Source of the DNA: an uncultured Acetatifactor sp.
GTDB taxonomy: Bacteria > Bacillota > Clostridia > Lachnospirales > Lachnospiraceae
NCBI GenBank assembly: GCA_934426825.1
Contig: CAKRYI010000027.1
Span: forward strand, 1-28,854
DNA length: 28,854 nt
Direction of reading: 5' to 3'
In this document: piece after piece, positions 1 to 7,809 of the stretch
Layout of the letters: the number at the start of each line of letters is the position of its first letter
How positions within the stretch are numbered: position 1 is the first letter of the stretch
Notes under the pieces: model-generated
What the model saw: only the letters and a program-made list of their open reading frames with translations
The model's database searches: none
What the model was told of the DNA's origin: nothing
Made by a program: the position numbers and the translations under genes

Positions 1-153
1 AATACCGGAAATCCCGTTTACATTTCTGCAATGGATGCACGTGAAGACCAGTCGCAGGTAGACGTAGACAAACTGGACGAACTGGCATATAACTGTGCAA
101 TGACCTTATACGAAGTAGATGAGGAAGTAATGAACGAACTGCCTTGGTCGTAA
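1..153 (+). CDS. C-terminal end of an unidentified protein, truncated by the window edge
   Basis: Frame 1 is open from base 1 to a TAA at 151-153 and gives the last 50 residues of a protein. The tail is acidic (DVDKLDELAYN, then EVDEEVMNELPW) and has no membrane segment. I do not recognise a family from this fragment. It lies upstream of, and on the same strand as, Tad pilus genes, so it may be another accessory protein of that cluster, but this is position-based inference only. A gap of about 230 bases separates it from the next gene. Confidence 0.6.
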   Translation, partial: NTGNPVYISAMDAREDQSQVDVDKLDELAYNCAMTLYEVDEEVMNELPWS

Positions 154-385
154 GGAAAGGTTAGATAGTTTCATAGGATAGGCAGGGGCAATGATTTCAA
201 TCCACCACTACCACAACTTGAAAAGTTACTAATAATGAAGCGAAATTACATGAGCGCGGGTATATGCTCATAAATGCAGAAATTCTATATTACAGTCTCG
301 ATTTGTGGCTATTGCAGCCAGATGGTTTGCAGACTATGATTACAGGATATTTGAAATACAGTCAGAAAAGAAAGGTCAGGAGGCT
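154..385 (+). other. Intergenic region before the TadE-like gene
   Basis: No convincing gene is present. Two small dyads are visible: AACTT-GAA-AAGTT at 215-227 and ATGAGC...GCTCAT at 250-271. Neither is followed by a T-run, so they are not ordinary terminators. I found no well-formed -35/-10 pair. The next gene could be extended upstream to a GTG at 305, but that adds 27 residues ahead of the basic N-terminus typical of TadE proteins, so I treat that stretch as untranslated. Confidence 0.4.
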
Positions 386-1786
386 ATGAAAAGGAAAAGA
401 AAACAGGATGGCTCTGTTACGATAGAAGCTACTATCGGATTGACAGCTTTTGTTTTTTTAATCGTTACAATACTGTCTTTTATTAATATTTGTCGGGCAC
501 AGATGGTAGTGTCATTGGCAGTTGATGCAACGGCGAAGGAGATGAGTCAGTATTCCTATTTTTATGGACTTTCCGGACTGCAATCTTTGGCGGATGTCCT
601 GCATGATACGTCATCAGAGTCAAAGAATACCACAAACGAATTGATTGGATATACTAAGACAATGTGTACCAGCCTGACGAACATCGGGGGAGATGTGCAG
701 GCGGGAGTAAATCAGGTACAACAGGGGATGACAGAACAGGAAAATGCACAGACCCTGAACGATGCAATCAATGCTGCACAGCAGACAGCTCAAAATTTGC
801 AACAGACCGGTCAGAGTATGCAAGATAATGCCGGACAGATTAAGGAAGCAGCGAGCAGCTTCGGAAACTGTATTGAAAGCATGGATGCGGAAAGCTATAT
901 GCGCGGCTTGGGGGCATTGGCTGCTAATGAGGCATATCATGCCGTTTTGTCGAAAGTAATCTGTCCTCCGTTAGCTAAGGCAATGTGTGTCAAACATATT
1001 GAGGGATATGGAGACGGTGATGCGGATGCAGCATTGAAAAGCATGGGAATTTCCGAGGGAATGGATGGCTTGAATTTCATGATGTCGGAGATGTTCAGCG
1101 AGGATGAACCGACACAGATTCATTTGGTCTGCTATTATATGGTGAGCCCGTGCACTTTAGTGGAGCTGCCCGGAGACACACGCATGGTTTTTTGTAAAGA
1201 ATCGATTACGAATGCCTGGCTGAACGGATATTACAAAAAGTGCTCGGATGAGGAAGTGGCTGCGGGAGATGCCCAAACAGGTGAAGATGCGGAAACACCT
1301 ACGGAGGAAGAAAAGACCGAGGAAGAACCGGAGGAAGAGGGCGTTCCGGAAAGACTGAGAACGGCAATAGAAGAAGATATTCAGGATATAGAAGATGAAC
1401 CGTTACCGGATGATTTGGCAAAGGCATTTGTGGACGGCGAGTACCGAACGGTAGTGACAACGGATTGTGTACTTCTTTACCGTGTCTTTGGCGGTGAAGA
1501 GGATATGGTTGGTCCGGTATTCTGTACGAGGGAGTTTGCCAGTGAGGAAGAAGCCAGACAGGCGATGGCGGAGCTGCCTGAATACGGGAATTCCTGTCAG
1601 TATACGGGAGTGGTGCTGGTACCGGCAGGAACGGTACTGCGGGTTGGTAAAACGGCTTCGCAGAGAGCCAGTGACGGAACGGTATATGCCGGCGGCGAGG
1701 ATCGTGTCATTATCGAAGGAAACTGGATGGAGGAACATCCGGACTGGCTGTTTGAACAGAAGGTTTTGGGAAATCGGGAAGACTAA
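386..1786 (+). CDS. TadE-like pilus assembly pseudopilin, long variant
   Basis: The protein (466 aa from this start) begins with a basic stretch (KRKRKQ), then GSVTIEATIGLTAF and a single hydrophobic helix at about residues 10-35. That is the class III signal/TadE layout, in which the prepilin peptidase cuts before the hydrophobic helix. The rest is predicted extracytoplasmic: a Gln/Asn-rich helical region at about 80-160 and a very acidic Glu-rich linker at about 290-345. The 386 ATG follows AGGAGG with only two bases between, unusually tight; an alternative GTG at 305 is less likely. A prepilin peptidase gene starts 15 bases downstream. TadE proteins are minor pilins or assembly factors of Flp/Tad pili. 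The family call rests on the N-terminus; the long C-terminal part is not recognised. Confidence 0.72.
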   Translation: MKRKRKQDGSVTIEATIGLTAFVFLIVTILSFINICRAQMVVSLAVDATAKEMSQYSYFYGLSGLQSLADVLHDTSSESKNTTNELIGYTKTMCTSLTNIGGDVQAGVNQVQQGMTEQENAQTLNDAINAAQQTAQNLQQTGQSMQDNAGQIKEAASSFGNCIESMDAESYMRGLGALAANEAYHAVLSKVICPPLAKAMCVKHIEGYGDGDADAALKSMGISEGMDGLNFMMSEMFSEDEPTQIHLVCYYMVSPCTLVELPGDTRMVFCKESITNAWLNGYYKKCSDEEVAAGDAQTGEDAETPTEEEKTEEEPEEEGVPERLRTAIEEDIQDIEDEPLPDDLAKAFVDGEYRTVVTTDCVLLYRVFGGEEDMVGPVFCTREFASEEEARQAMAELPEYGNSCQYTGVVLVPAGTVLRVGKTASQRASDGTVYAGGEDRVIIEGNWMEEHPDWLFEQKVLGNRED

Positions 1787-1801
1787 AGACGATAAGGATG
1801 A

Positions 1802-2551
1802 ATGAAAATGCTGGTAGTGATTTTAGATATTATAGCAACGATTGCGCTTTGCCTTTATCTGGCAAACGGACAGATGGCTCTTTTTGAAAAGGGAGGCTTC
1901 CGCAATCTGATGAATCGATTAAAGAGTACTGTGACGGAGGAGGAACCGGAGGAAGAGGCAAAGCTGGAAGCGGTTTCTTTCAGGCAGGCATTTCAAAATT
2001 TTATAGGCTGTAAAAGATTATGGTTTTTTGGAATTGCAGTGGCGCTGGTATCCTTTGGATTTTATGCGTGGAGGGAGTTTGAAATCATAAATGCACCTCT
2101 GCTAAACCTGAAATATATGTTGCTGCTGTATCTGTTTTTTGCGGCAGCAGTGGTGGATGCACATTATTCCATTATTCCGAATAAGCTGATTGTTACGGGA
2201 CTTGTTTTTTGGGTGTTGTTATGTATTTTCACGGTTTTTGTGGAAAAGAACTCCATTATTACACTTTTAAAATTTTCCGGTTGCGGAGCCCTGTTCGGAG
2301 GTGGTGTTCTTCTGTTGTGTCGTGTGTTGATGAAAAACAGCATGGGATATGGAGATATAAAGTTGCTGACAGTGACCGGACTGATTTGCGGCTTTTATAA
2401 GACTTTTAATATCTTGTTCTATTCTTTATTGGTTTTATTTGTGGTCGGGCTGATTCTTATTTTCGGAAAAAAAGTAAATCGCCATGCCAAAATACCCATG
2501 GGACCATTCCTGCTTTTAGGGTATCTGGTTGCAGGTGTGATTGGAATATAG
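1802..2551 (+). CDS. A24 family prepilin peptidase (TadV/CpaA-like)
   Basis: This 249-aa membrane protein is an aspartic prepilin peptidase. The two expected catalytic aspartates are visible: D119 in VVDAHYSIIPN and D185 in the GYGD motif (182-185). Hydrophobic segments lie at about 3-22, 73-90, 104-120, 128-148, 157-176, 203-222 and 235-249. A Glu-rich cytosolic loop near residues 44-56 is extra to the minimal family fold, and no zinc-binding methyltransferase domain is seen, as in the small TadV/CpaA type. It would process the TadE-like protein encoded just upstream and the Flp pilin outside the window. The start could be the ATG at 1802 or the one at 1808; the AAGGA at 1794-1798 is better spaced for 1808. 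Confidence 0.88.
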   Translation: MKMLVVILDIIATIALCLYLANGQMALFEKGGFRNLMNRLKSTVTEEEPEEEAKLEAVSFRQAFQNFIGCKRLWFFGIAVALVSFGFYAWREFEIINAPLLNLKYMLLLYLFFAAAVVDAHYSIIPNKLIVTGLVFWVLLCIFTVFVEKNSIITLLKFSGCGALFGGGVLLLCRVLMKNSMGYGDIKLLTVTGLICGFYKTFNILFYSLLVLFVVGLILIFGKKVNRHAKIPMGPFLLLGYLVAGVIGI

Positions 2552-2565
2552 GGGGAGTCAAAAGT

Positions 2566-3858
2566 ATGCGTAGAGTAATTTCCATAGTGATGGTGCTGTT
2601 TTGTGCATTGGGGTGGTTTACACTGGTAAATGGAGAGGTTCAGGCACAAAAAGAATATGATAATACGTTGCAGAAGGCATATGAATATGCGGAAAAGGGA
2701 TTGCCGTATGTGTCAGCCCAGTATTTTACCAAGGCATTGACTGAAAATAGAGAGCAGAGTATTTATAAGGCATATCTGGTACAGCTTCACGATTTGAATT
2801 CCAATGATATTTATTATAAGACATTGGATATTTATTTGAACAGTTACCCCCAGGATGTAGATGCGTATGCCGCACTGTTAAAACGCTATGATGAGCAGGG
2901 AAATGTGAAAGGGTATCTTGACTTGTATAGCCGTGCGGAAAATGCAGGAGTTGCCACGGAGGAAATGAAGACCCGTTATAAAGAACTTTATTATAAGGTA
3001 GTTATTTTATTGGGGGGACTTCAGGATGCGCGCTCTTTTGTCGGTGATTATGCGGCAGCAAAGAGAGAGGATCATTGGGGGCTTATTGGACAAAGAGGGC
3101 AGACTGTAGTAGATTTCCGGTTTGATGCCATCAATGTCATATTGGGGAATATTTATCCGGTCAGTCTGGATGGAGAGGCATATTTTCTTGGCACGAATGG
3201 AGAGAAGATGATTACCACAAGCCGTCCGGTTGAATGGCTGTCACTTATATCAGATGGCTGTTGTGTGGCGAGACAAGGAGATAAATATGCGCTTTGTGAT
3301 ACTGCCATCAATGTGCCGGAAAATTTTGACTATGATTATTTGTCCACTTCTTCCAATGGTGTGCTGGCAGCGAAAAAGGGTGAAAAATGGGCACTGATGA
3401 GCAATACGGGTGATATGATAAGTGATTACATATACGAAGATATATTGATTGACCCGGATCAGGGAAGATGTATACGGAATGGTGTGATTTTTGCAAAGCA
3501 GAACGGAAAGTATATTATGCTGGATGCTCTGGGGCAGCGCATTGGAACAGAAACCTTTGATGAGGCGAAAATGTTTGCCGGAAGCCAGCCGGCAGCCATC
3601 AGAATCGGAGATAAATGGGGATTTGTCAATTCAGACGGTACCTTGAACGGCGGTGTAAAATATGACGAAATAGAATCCTTTTCTCTGGGGTTATACGCTG
3701 CGGAGGAAAATGGAAAATGGGGATATAAGGAGCCGTCAGGCGAGTTTGTGATTGAACCGCAGTATGATGAGTGCAGACCATTTACGGAGAATGGAGTTGC
3801 CAGAGTGCGAATAGCGGATACCTGGCAGTATATAACTGTGAAGGGATTTCAAAACTGA
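2566..3858 (+). CDS. Secreted or membrane-anchored WG-repeat protein
   Basis: The 430-aa product starts with a signal peptide or anchor (MRRVISIVMVLFCALGWFTL). A helical TPR-like region follows at about 30-150 (AYEYAEKGLPYVSAQYF, YKTLDIYLNSYPQDVDAY). At least five WG-type repeats fill the C-terminal half: DHWGLIGQRG, EKWALMSNTG, GKYIMLDALG, DKWGFVNSDG and GKWGYKEPSG, each followed by a hydrophobic-aromatic strand and a YDE-like turn. WG repeats form beta-rich surface modules of unknown ligand. The gene has a strong GGGGGAG site, starts 14 bases after the peptidase stop and is followed 20 bases later by an FHA gene, so it is part of the Tad operon. Its specific role in pilus biogenesis is not known to me. 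Confidence 0.8.
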   Translation: MRRVISIVMVLFCALGWFTLVNGEVQAQKEYDNTLQKAYEYAEKGLPYVSAQYFTKALTENREQSIYKAYLVQLHDLNSNDIYYKTLDIYLNSYPQDVDAYAALLKRYDEQGNVKGYLDLYSRAENAGVATEEMKTRYKELYYKVVILLGGLQDARSFVGDYAAAKREDHWGLIGQRGQTVVDFRFDAINVILGNIYPVSLDGEAYFLGTNGEKMITTSRPVEWLSLISDGCCVARQGDKYALCDTAINVPENFDYDYLSTSSNGVLAAKKGEKWALMSNTGDMISDYIYEDILIDPDQGRCIRNGVIFAKQNGKYIMLDALGQRIGTETFDEAKMFAGSQPAAIRIGDKWGFVNSDGTLNGGVKYDEIESFSLGLYAAEENGKWGYKEPSGEFVIEPQYDECRPFTENGVARVRIADTWQYITVKGFQN

Positions 3859-3878
3859 GTGATAGGAGAGCGTAAGCC

Positions 3879-5441
3879 ATGAATACTGAATTTCAATATG
3901 ATAATCAGGGAACCAATTCGTTTTTGGTATACCCTTTGGGGGACACAGAACAGTTAGACACTATGGGAATCGGAATGATTAGCAATAATCATATTCCGCA
4001 TATTTTACCGGTTTCGTTTACGCAGATTGATGATAAGCGGTATTTGCGATATAACATTTCCTCTAAAATAGCTTTGGAAAATTTTTTCAGCGGAATGGTA
4101 AACAAAAAAAGACTGCTGGATGTATTTTTAGGAATTTGTGAAGCGATTGAGGCGGGAGACGAGTATATGCTGGAAAGCAGTATGCTTGTGCTGGACAAAC
4201 GCTATATTTTTGCCAATGTAGCTACAGGGCAGACTGATTTGGTTTATTTGCCGGTGTTCGGACAGGAAGAGCAGCTTGACTTATGCCGCTTTTTCAAGGA
4301 AATCATGTTCAGTACACAATTTGATTCCGGTGAGGACTGTGGTTATGTGGCGGCAATCATTAATCATTTGAATACCAATACCAATTTCTCTTTGAAAGAT
4401 TTTAAGGTGTTATTGTATTCCTTGAAAAATCAGAATGTGGCACAGCCTGTAAAGCCGCAGCAAACAGCACCGCAGACGGTAAAATCACAGTCTGCGGCAT
4501 CGCAGACCACCGCATCGCAGCTTACAGTCCAACCGGCAGGGAAACCCCAGCCCATAACACCGCAACCGGTGAGACCGCAGCCTGCAGTACAGCAGGCAGT
4601 TCCACAGGCAGCAAAACCGCAACCGGTAACGCCGCAGTCTGTGAGACCGCAGGCAACAGCGCCGCAGCCGGCAATTCCCCAACCCATAGCGCCGAAGCAG
4701 ACAGTGCCACAGCCTGTGAATTCTCAACCGGCAGCATCACAGACGATGGCGCAGAAGCCTCCTGTACCCCAGCCGGCTGCTGCACAGACACCCGGTGGCG
4801 CTGCTCCCGGTTTCGCAATACCGGGAATGGAGGAGAAAGCCCCTGCAGCACCCAGAAAATTATTTCATTTTGGGAAAAAGGCGCAGGCTGCATCCGCTCC
4901 TCAGAAAGTATCTGCACCTCAGGCTGCATCTGCAGCGGGGAGTGACAAGCGAGGAGTACAGTCTTCCGTACCCGGGTTTGACAGGGCACAGGCACAGCCG
5001 GTGGCATGGGCACAAAACACAAATCCGGCACAATTTGGACAGACGAGTGTATTGTCCTCTGAGATTGGGCAGACAACTGTATTGTCTTCGGGGGATTTGG
5101 GTCAGACAACCGTACTTGGCAGTCCAAACGGAGAACCGGCAGTACCCAGGGCAGTATTGGTTCAAAAGAAGAACGGAAGGCGCATTGCAGTGGACAAAAT
5201 GCTGTTTCGCATTGGAACGGAGCGGTCTTTTGTGGATTGCTGGGTATCGGATAACAGCGCGGTATCTCATTCCCATGCGGATATTGTCAATCATGACGGA
5301 AAGTATTTTGTACGGGACAACAACTCGACCAATCATACCTATCAAAACGGACAGTTATTGATGAGTAATCAGGAGTATCCGTTGGCGGATGGGGATCAGC
5401 TTATGTTTGCCAATGAGAAATTTGAATTTGAGTATAAGTAA
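3879..5441 (+). CDS. DUF6382-like N-terminal domain plus C-terminal FHA domain protein
   Basis: This 520-aa protein has three parts. Residues 1-183 form a folded domain resembling the DUF6382 module found before FHA domains in Clostridia. Residues about 185-420 are a low-complexity linker rich in Pro, Gln, Ala and Thr with repeats such as KPQPVTPQPVRPQ. Residues about 425-520 form an FHA domain with RIGTE (444-448), VSHSHADI (462-469) and DNNSTNHTYQNG (480-491). FHA domains bind phosphothreonine peptides. Just before the domain are three copies of GQT(S/T)VL at 387-392, 397-402 and 408-413, which look like internal phosphothreonine sites. The gene sits in the Tad operon with an AGGAGAG site. 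No transmembrane helix is seen. The FHA call is firm; the N-terminal name comes from memory of the family. Confidence 0.82.
   Translation: MNTEFQYDNQGTNSFLVYPLGDTEQLDTMGIGMISNNHIPHILPVSFTQIDDKRYLRYNISSKIALENFFSGMVNKKRLLDVFLGICEAIEAGDEYMLESSMLVLDKRYIFANVATGQTDLVYLPVFGQEEQLDLCRFFKEIMFSTQFDSGEDCGYVAAIINHLNTNTNFSLKDFKVLLYSLKNQNVAQPVKPQQTAPQTVKSQSAASQTTASQLTVQPAGKPQPITPQPVRPQPAVQQAVPQAAKPQPVTPQSVRPQATAPQPAIPQPIAPKQTVPQPVNSQPAASQTMAQKPPVPQPAAAQTPGGAAPGFAIPGMEEKAPAAPRKLFHFGKKAQAASAPQKVSAPQAASAAGSDKRGVQSSVPGFDRAQAQPVAWAQNTNPAQFGQTSVLSSEIGQTTVLSSGDLGQTTVLGSPNGEPAVPRAVLVQKKNGRRIAVDKMLFRIGTERSFVDCWVSDNSAVSHSHADIVNHDGKYFVRDNNSTNHTYQNGQLLMSNQEYPLADGDQLMFANEKFEFEYK
4431..4825 (+). repeat. Degenerate tandem repeats encoding a Pro/Gln/Ala linker
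   Basis: The DNA of the linker in the first FHA gene is built from imperfect short repeats around CCGCAGCC, CCGCAACCGGT and CCACAGCC, coding for PQP, PQPV and SQPA units. The repeats create long open frames on the opposite strand, including a Cys/Gly-rich one, which are artefacts of the repeat. Such arrays can change in copy number by slippage, so linker length may vary between strains. Confidence 0.7.
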
Positions 5442-5459
5442 TACGATAGAGGAAAGAAC

Positions 5460-6446
5460 ATGAACAGAAAAGAAATAAAGTTGTGTGCAAAGCAGAGTTT
5501 AAAAGGACATATTGCCACGGCAATCCTGATTATGCTGATTATGCAGTTTATGACTATCGGGATTGGAACAATTACTATATTTGCGGCATTTTTGACGATT
5601 CCGTTAATATATGGTCCTTTAAAAGTGGGAATGTCTTTCTTTTATTTAAAGATAACAAATGGAGAAGAGGGAAATGTAGGGGATGTATTCTTTGGATTCA
5701 AATCCATGGTGCAAAGTTTTTTATGTATTTTCCTAAGAAGCCTCTACGTCATGTTATGGTCCCTTTTATTGGTTGTTCCGGGAATCATGAAATATTATTC
5801 CTATGCCATGGCACCTTATATTATGGCAGAGAATCCCGGAATTTCCGCAAATGAGGCAATTACCAGAAGCAAAAATATGATGAAAGGGCACCGCATGGAA
5901 CTGTTTGTTTTCAAGTTGTCCTTTTTCGGATGGTATTTACTGGGTTCCGCAACACTGGGACTGGCGATGTTCTATGTGATTCCCTATACGGAGGCGGCAA
6001 CAGCAGTATTTTACAGACGGTTGACCTTGCAAAAAACAGAGACGGCAGTTAGGCCGGAACCCGGTGAGGGGGAACTATCACTGCCAAGTGGAAGTGCACA
6101 GACAACCGTGCTAAATCAGACCCCGGATACGGGAGCGGGTATCTTTACCGGTACGGGCGGAAGTCTGGCAGGACAGGCATATTTCCTTGCAGACGGGGAA
6201 GTGTATAATGTAGGCAGGGATTCCTCTCAATGCGGAATTGTAATTTCGGATAACAATATTACTGTCAGCAGGGTGCATTGTTCCGTAAGGTATAGTGCAG
6301 CCGATGATGGTTTCTATCTTACGGATATGTCTTCTAATGGCACATTTGTAAACGGAGAGAAACTGTCACGGGAACAGATGCAGTTTGTACAGAGAGGTGC
6401 AGAGGTTTCACTGGGAGATAGGGTTAATTGTTTCCAATTAAACTGA
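5460..6446 (+). CDS. DUF975-type membrane protein fused to a C-terminal FHA domain
   Basis: The 328-aa product joins two modules. Residues 1-190 match the DUF975 integral membrane family: an N-terminal NRKEIKLCAKQSLKG helix, several hydrophobic segments (about 18-55, 85-115, 148-178), the ITNGEEGNVGDVFFGF loop and a NEAITRSKNMMKGHR segment. Residues about 238-327 are an FHA domain with VGRDS (251-255), VSRVHC (269-274) and SSNGTFVNG (291-299), so the phosphopeptide-binding Arg, Ser, His and Asn positions are intact. The linker carries AQTTVL at 213-218, the same motif that occurs three times in the preceding FHA protein. The gene starts 18 bases after that one and is the last member of the Tad operon here. 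It probably tethers a phosphothreonine reader at the membrane; its partner is unknown. Confidence 0.82.
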   Translation: MNRKEIKLCAKQSLKGHIATAILIMLIMQFMTIGIGTITIFAAFLTIPLIYGPLKVGMSFFYLKITNGEEGNVGDVFFGFKSMVQSFLCIFLRSLYVMLWSLLLVVPGIMKYYSYAMAPYIMAENPGISANEAITRSKNMMKGHRMELFVFKLSFFGWYLLGSATLGLAMFYVIPYTEAATAVFYRRLTLQKTETAVRPEPGEGELSLPSGSAQTTVLNQTPDTGAGIFTGTGGSLAGQAYFLADGEVYNVGRDSSQCGIVISDNNITVSRVHCSVRYSAADDGFYLTDMSSNGTFVNGEKLSREQMQFVQRGAEVSLGDRVNCFQLN

Positions 6447-6487
6447 GGAGATATTTGCTTTTGCACTGTATGTGATATAGAAAAATC

Positions 6488-6516
6488 TTGACATTTTTTG
6501 CGGAAAATGATATGGT
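6488..6516 (+). promoter_or_regulatory. Sigma-A-type promoter of the riboswitch-controlled antiporter
   Basis: A consensus -35 TTGACA (6488-6493) is followed after exactly 17 bases by TATGGT (6511-6516). Transcription would start near 6523, immediately before the first riboswitch helix, which supports the assignment. Confidence 0.8.
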
Positions 6517-6522
6517 AGGCTA

Positions 6523-6654
6523 CAGTTAAAAGGGAGTAGTTGCAACGTGTAATCAACATGCCCCGGCAGATAGATTTCTATACATGCGAGAATGTATTGC
6601 GCCGTGGTTACACGCTTCATACGCAGACAGCGAATCGAAGAACAAGACTTTTAG
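6523..6654 (+). ncRNA. yybP-ykoY-type manganese riboswitch
   Basis: The leader has the two conserved halves of this class. The 5' part is TTAAAAG (6526-6532) followed by GGAGTAG (6533-6539); the 3' part is AACAAGA (6641-6647) followed by CTTTTAG (6648-6654). The flanking heptamers pair as helix P1 (six Watson-Crick pairs and one G-U), which brings the two conserved loops together as in known members. yybP-ykoY aptamers bind Mn2+ and generally raise expression when Mn2+ is high. The P1 3' strand is also the 5' strand of the downstream terminator, so ligand-stabilised P1 would prevent termination. I matched the loops from memory of the consensus; no covariance search was possible. Confidence 0.85.
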
Positions 6655-6680
6655 CACGAAAGTGCCGGAAGTCTTTTTTT
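6644..6680 (+). terminator. Riboswitch expression-platform terminator
   Basis: AAGACTT (6644-6650) pairs with AAGTCTT (6669-6675). Inside are two U-G wobbles, one A-C mismatch, and GCAC (6654-6657) pairing with GTGC (6662-6665) around a GAAA loop. A run of T ends at 6680. The left arm overlaps the 3' strand of riboswitch helix P1 and the conserved AACAAGA loop, so the terminator and the ligand-bound aptamer exclude each other. Confidence 0.85.
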
Positions 6681-6728
6681 GTTTTCCGAAAAGAATTCCG
6701 GAAAGCACAGAAAGGTACAGGTGAAGAA

Positions 6729-7667
6729 ATGGAAATTGTTTTACAGTTAGGGCTTTTGGTGATTGGTTTTGTAATGCTGATGAAAGGCGCGGACTGGTTC
6801 GTGGACGGCGCTTCGGAAATTGCAGACAGATTCGGTATTCCACAGCTGGTCATCGGTTTAACCATTGTGGCAATGGGAACTTCCCTGCCGGAAGCGGCAG
6901 TCAGCATTTCCGCTGCATTGAAAGGCAGTGCGGAGATTACGATTGGTAATATCGTGGGAAGTAACATTCTGAATGTGCTTATTATCCTTGGACTGACAGC
7001 AGTCATCCGCACGGTGGCGGTACAGAAATCGACCATCCGCTATGAAATTCCGTTCACCATTCTCGTTACGGTGGTACTGGCGGCAGTTGGTCTGGCAGAC
7101 AATACCGTGAGCCGGGTGGAAGGTGTTATCCTTTGGGTATTTATGATTCTTTATCTTTTGTATCTGCTGTGGATGGCAAAACACGGTGAAGTGCCGGAAG
7201 AAGCGGAAGAAGAAAAGAAAAAGGATCCTGTCTGGAAAATGCTTCTGATGGTTGTTGTCGGTGCCGTAATGATTGTGTGGGGCAGTGACATCACAGTAGA
7301 TGCGGCAACGGCTCTGGCAAAGATATTTGGCATGAGCGAGCGTCTGATTGGTCTTACCATTGTGGCATTCGGAACCTCCCTGCCGGAACTGGTTACAAGT
7401 GTCACCGCAGCTATCAAGGGAAAAGCGGATATTGCCGTTGGAAATATTGTGGGAAGCAATATTTTCAATATTCTGTTCGTTGTGGGAACGACAGCGCTTA
7501 TCACACCGGTGGCGTACGGCGCAAACTTTATGGTGGACAGCATTGTGGCAGTTGCAGCCATGGTATTGCTGCTTCTTTGTGTGGTGAGAAAGAAACAACT
7601 GGCAAGACCCGCCGGAATCATCATGCTGTTAGGATATGCGGCATATTTTGTGTATCTGATTCAGTAA
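6729..7667 (+). CDS. CaCA family cation/Ca2+ antiporter (YrbG-like), predicted Mn2+-responsive
   Basis: The 312-aa protein shows the two inverted alpha repeats of the Ca2+/cation antiporter superfamily: GTSLPEAAVS...GNIVGSNILN at 50-82 and GTSLPELVTS...GNIVGSNIFN at 215-247, each with its conserved ion-binding Glu (E55, E220). About ten hydrophobic segments flank an acidic-basic cytosolic loop (PEEAEEEKKKDP) near 156-167. I chose ATG 6729 because it starts the first membrane helix and follows AGGTGA; a longer frame from 6540 runs through the riboswitch and terminator and is not credible. Annotated homologues are usually called Na+/Ca2+ exchangers, but control by a yybP-ykoY aptamer points to Mn2+ efflux or to Mn2+/Ca2+ homeostasis. 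Confidence 0.9.
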   Translation: MEIVLQLGLLVIGFVMLMKGADWFVDGASEIADRFGIPQLVIGLTIVAMGTSLPEAAVSISAALKGSAEITIGNIVGSNILNVLIILGLTAVIRTVAVQKSTIRYEIPFTILVTVVLAAVGLADNTVSRVEGVILWVFMILYLLYLLWMAKHGEVPEEAEEEKKKDPVWKMLLMVVVGAVMIVWGSDITVDAATALAKIFGMSERLIGLTIVAFGTSLPELVTSVTAAIKGKADIAVGNIVGSNIFNILFVVGTTALITPVAYGANFMVDSIVAVAAMVLLLLCVVRKKQLARPAGIIMLLGYAAYFVYLIQ

Positions 7668-7700
7668 GAGAATCCGTGATTTCCTCTATGAAAAACGTAG

Positions 7701-7730
7701 TTGCATACGGATAGATACAAATGATATAAT
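7701..7730 (+). promoter_or_regulatory. Putative promoter upstream of phosphofructokinase
   Basis: TTGCAT (7701-7706) and TATAAT (7725-7730) are separated by 18 bases. The expected start near 7737 falls at the first bases of the GC-rich hairpin at 7735-7759, so a transcript from here would begin within or at that hairpin. Confidence 0.55.
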
Positions 7731-7734
7731 AGAT

Positions 7735-7767
7735 GCGGGCTCCGCTGGCCGGGGCCTGCGTTTTTTT
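7735..7767 (+). terminator. Intrinsic terminator between antiporter and phosphofructokinase genes
   Basis: GCGGGCTCC (7735-7743) pairs with GGGGCCTGC (7751-7759) around a 7-base loop, followed by G and seven T. It can end the antiporter transcript (stop at 7667). Because it lies between the TATAAT at 7725-7730 and the phosphofructokinase start codon, it could also attenuate that gene. Confidence 0.8.
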
Positions 7768-7809
7768 ACGCCCAAATACATCGATTCAGATAAGGGAAAG
7801 GCAAAGATA

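Noticed and set aside
4430..4687. Cys/Gly-rich open frame on the minus strand inside the FHA gene
   Set aside because: It is the antisense of Pro/Gln/Ala codon repeats in a gene with clear domains on the plus strand; periodic cysteines follow from the GCA/GCC repeat.
6540..6728. N-terminal extension of the antiporter frame
   Set aside because: This stretch holds the riboswitch 3' part and terminator; its peptide is basic and unlike CaCA proteins, and ATG 6729 begins the first membrane helix.
7151..7624. Long antisense frames opposite the antiporter gene
   Set aside because: They mirror the high GC third positions and alpha repeats of the real gene and lack start sites and family features.
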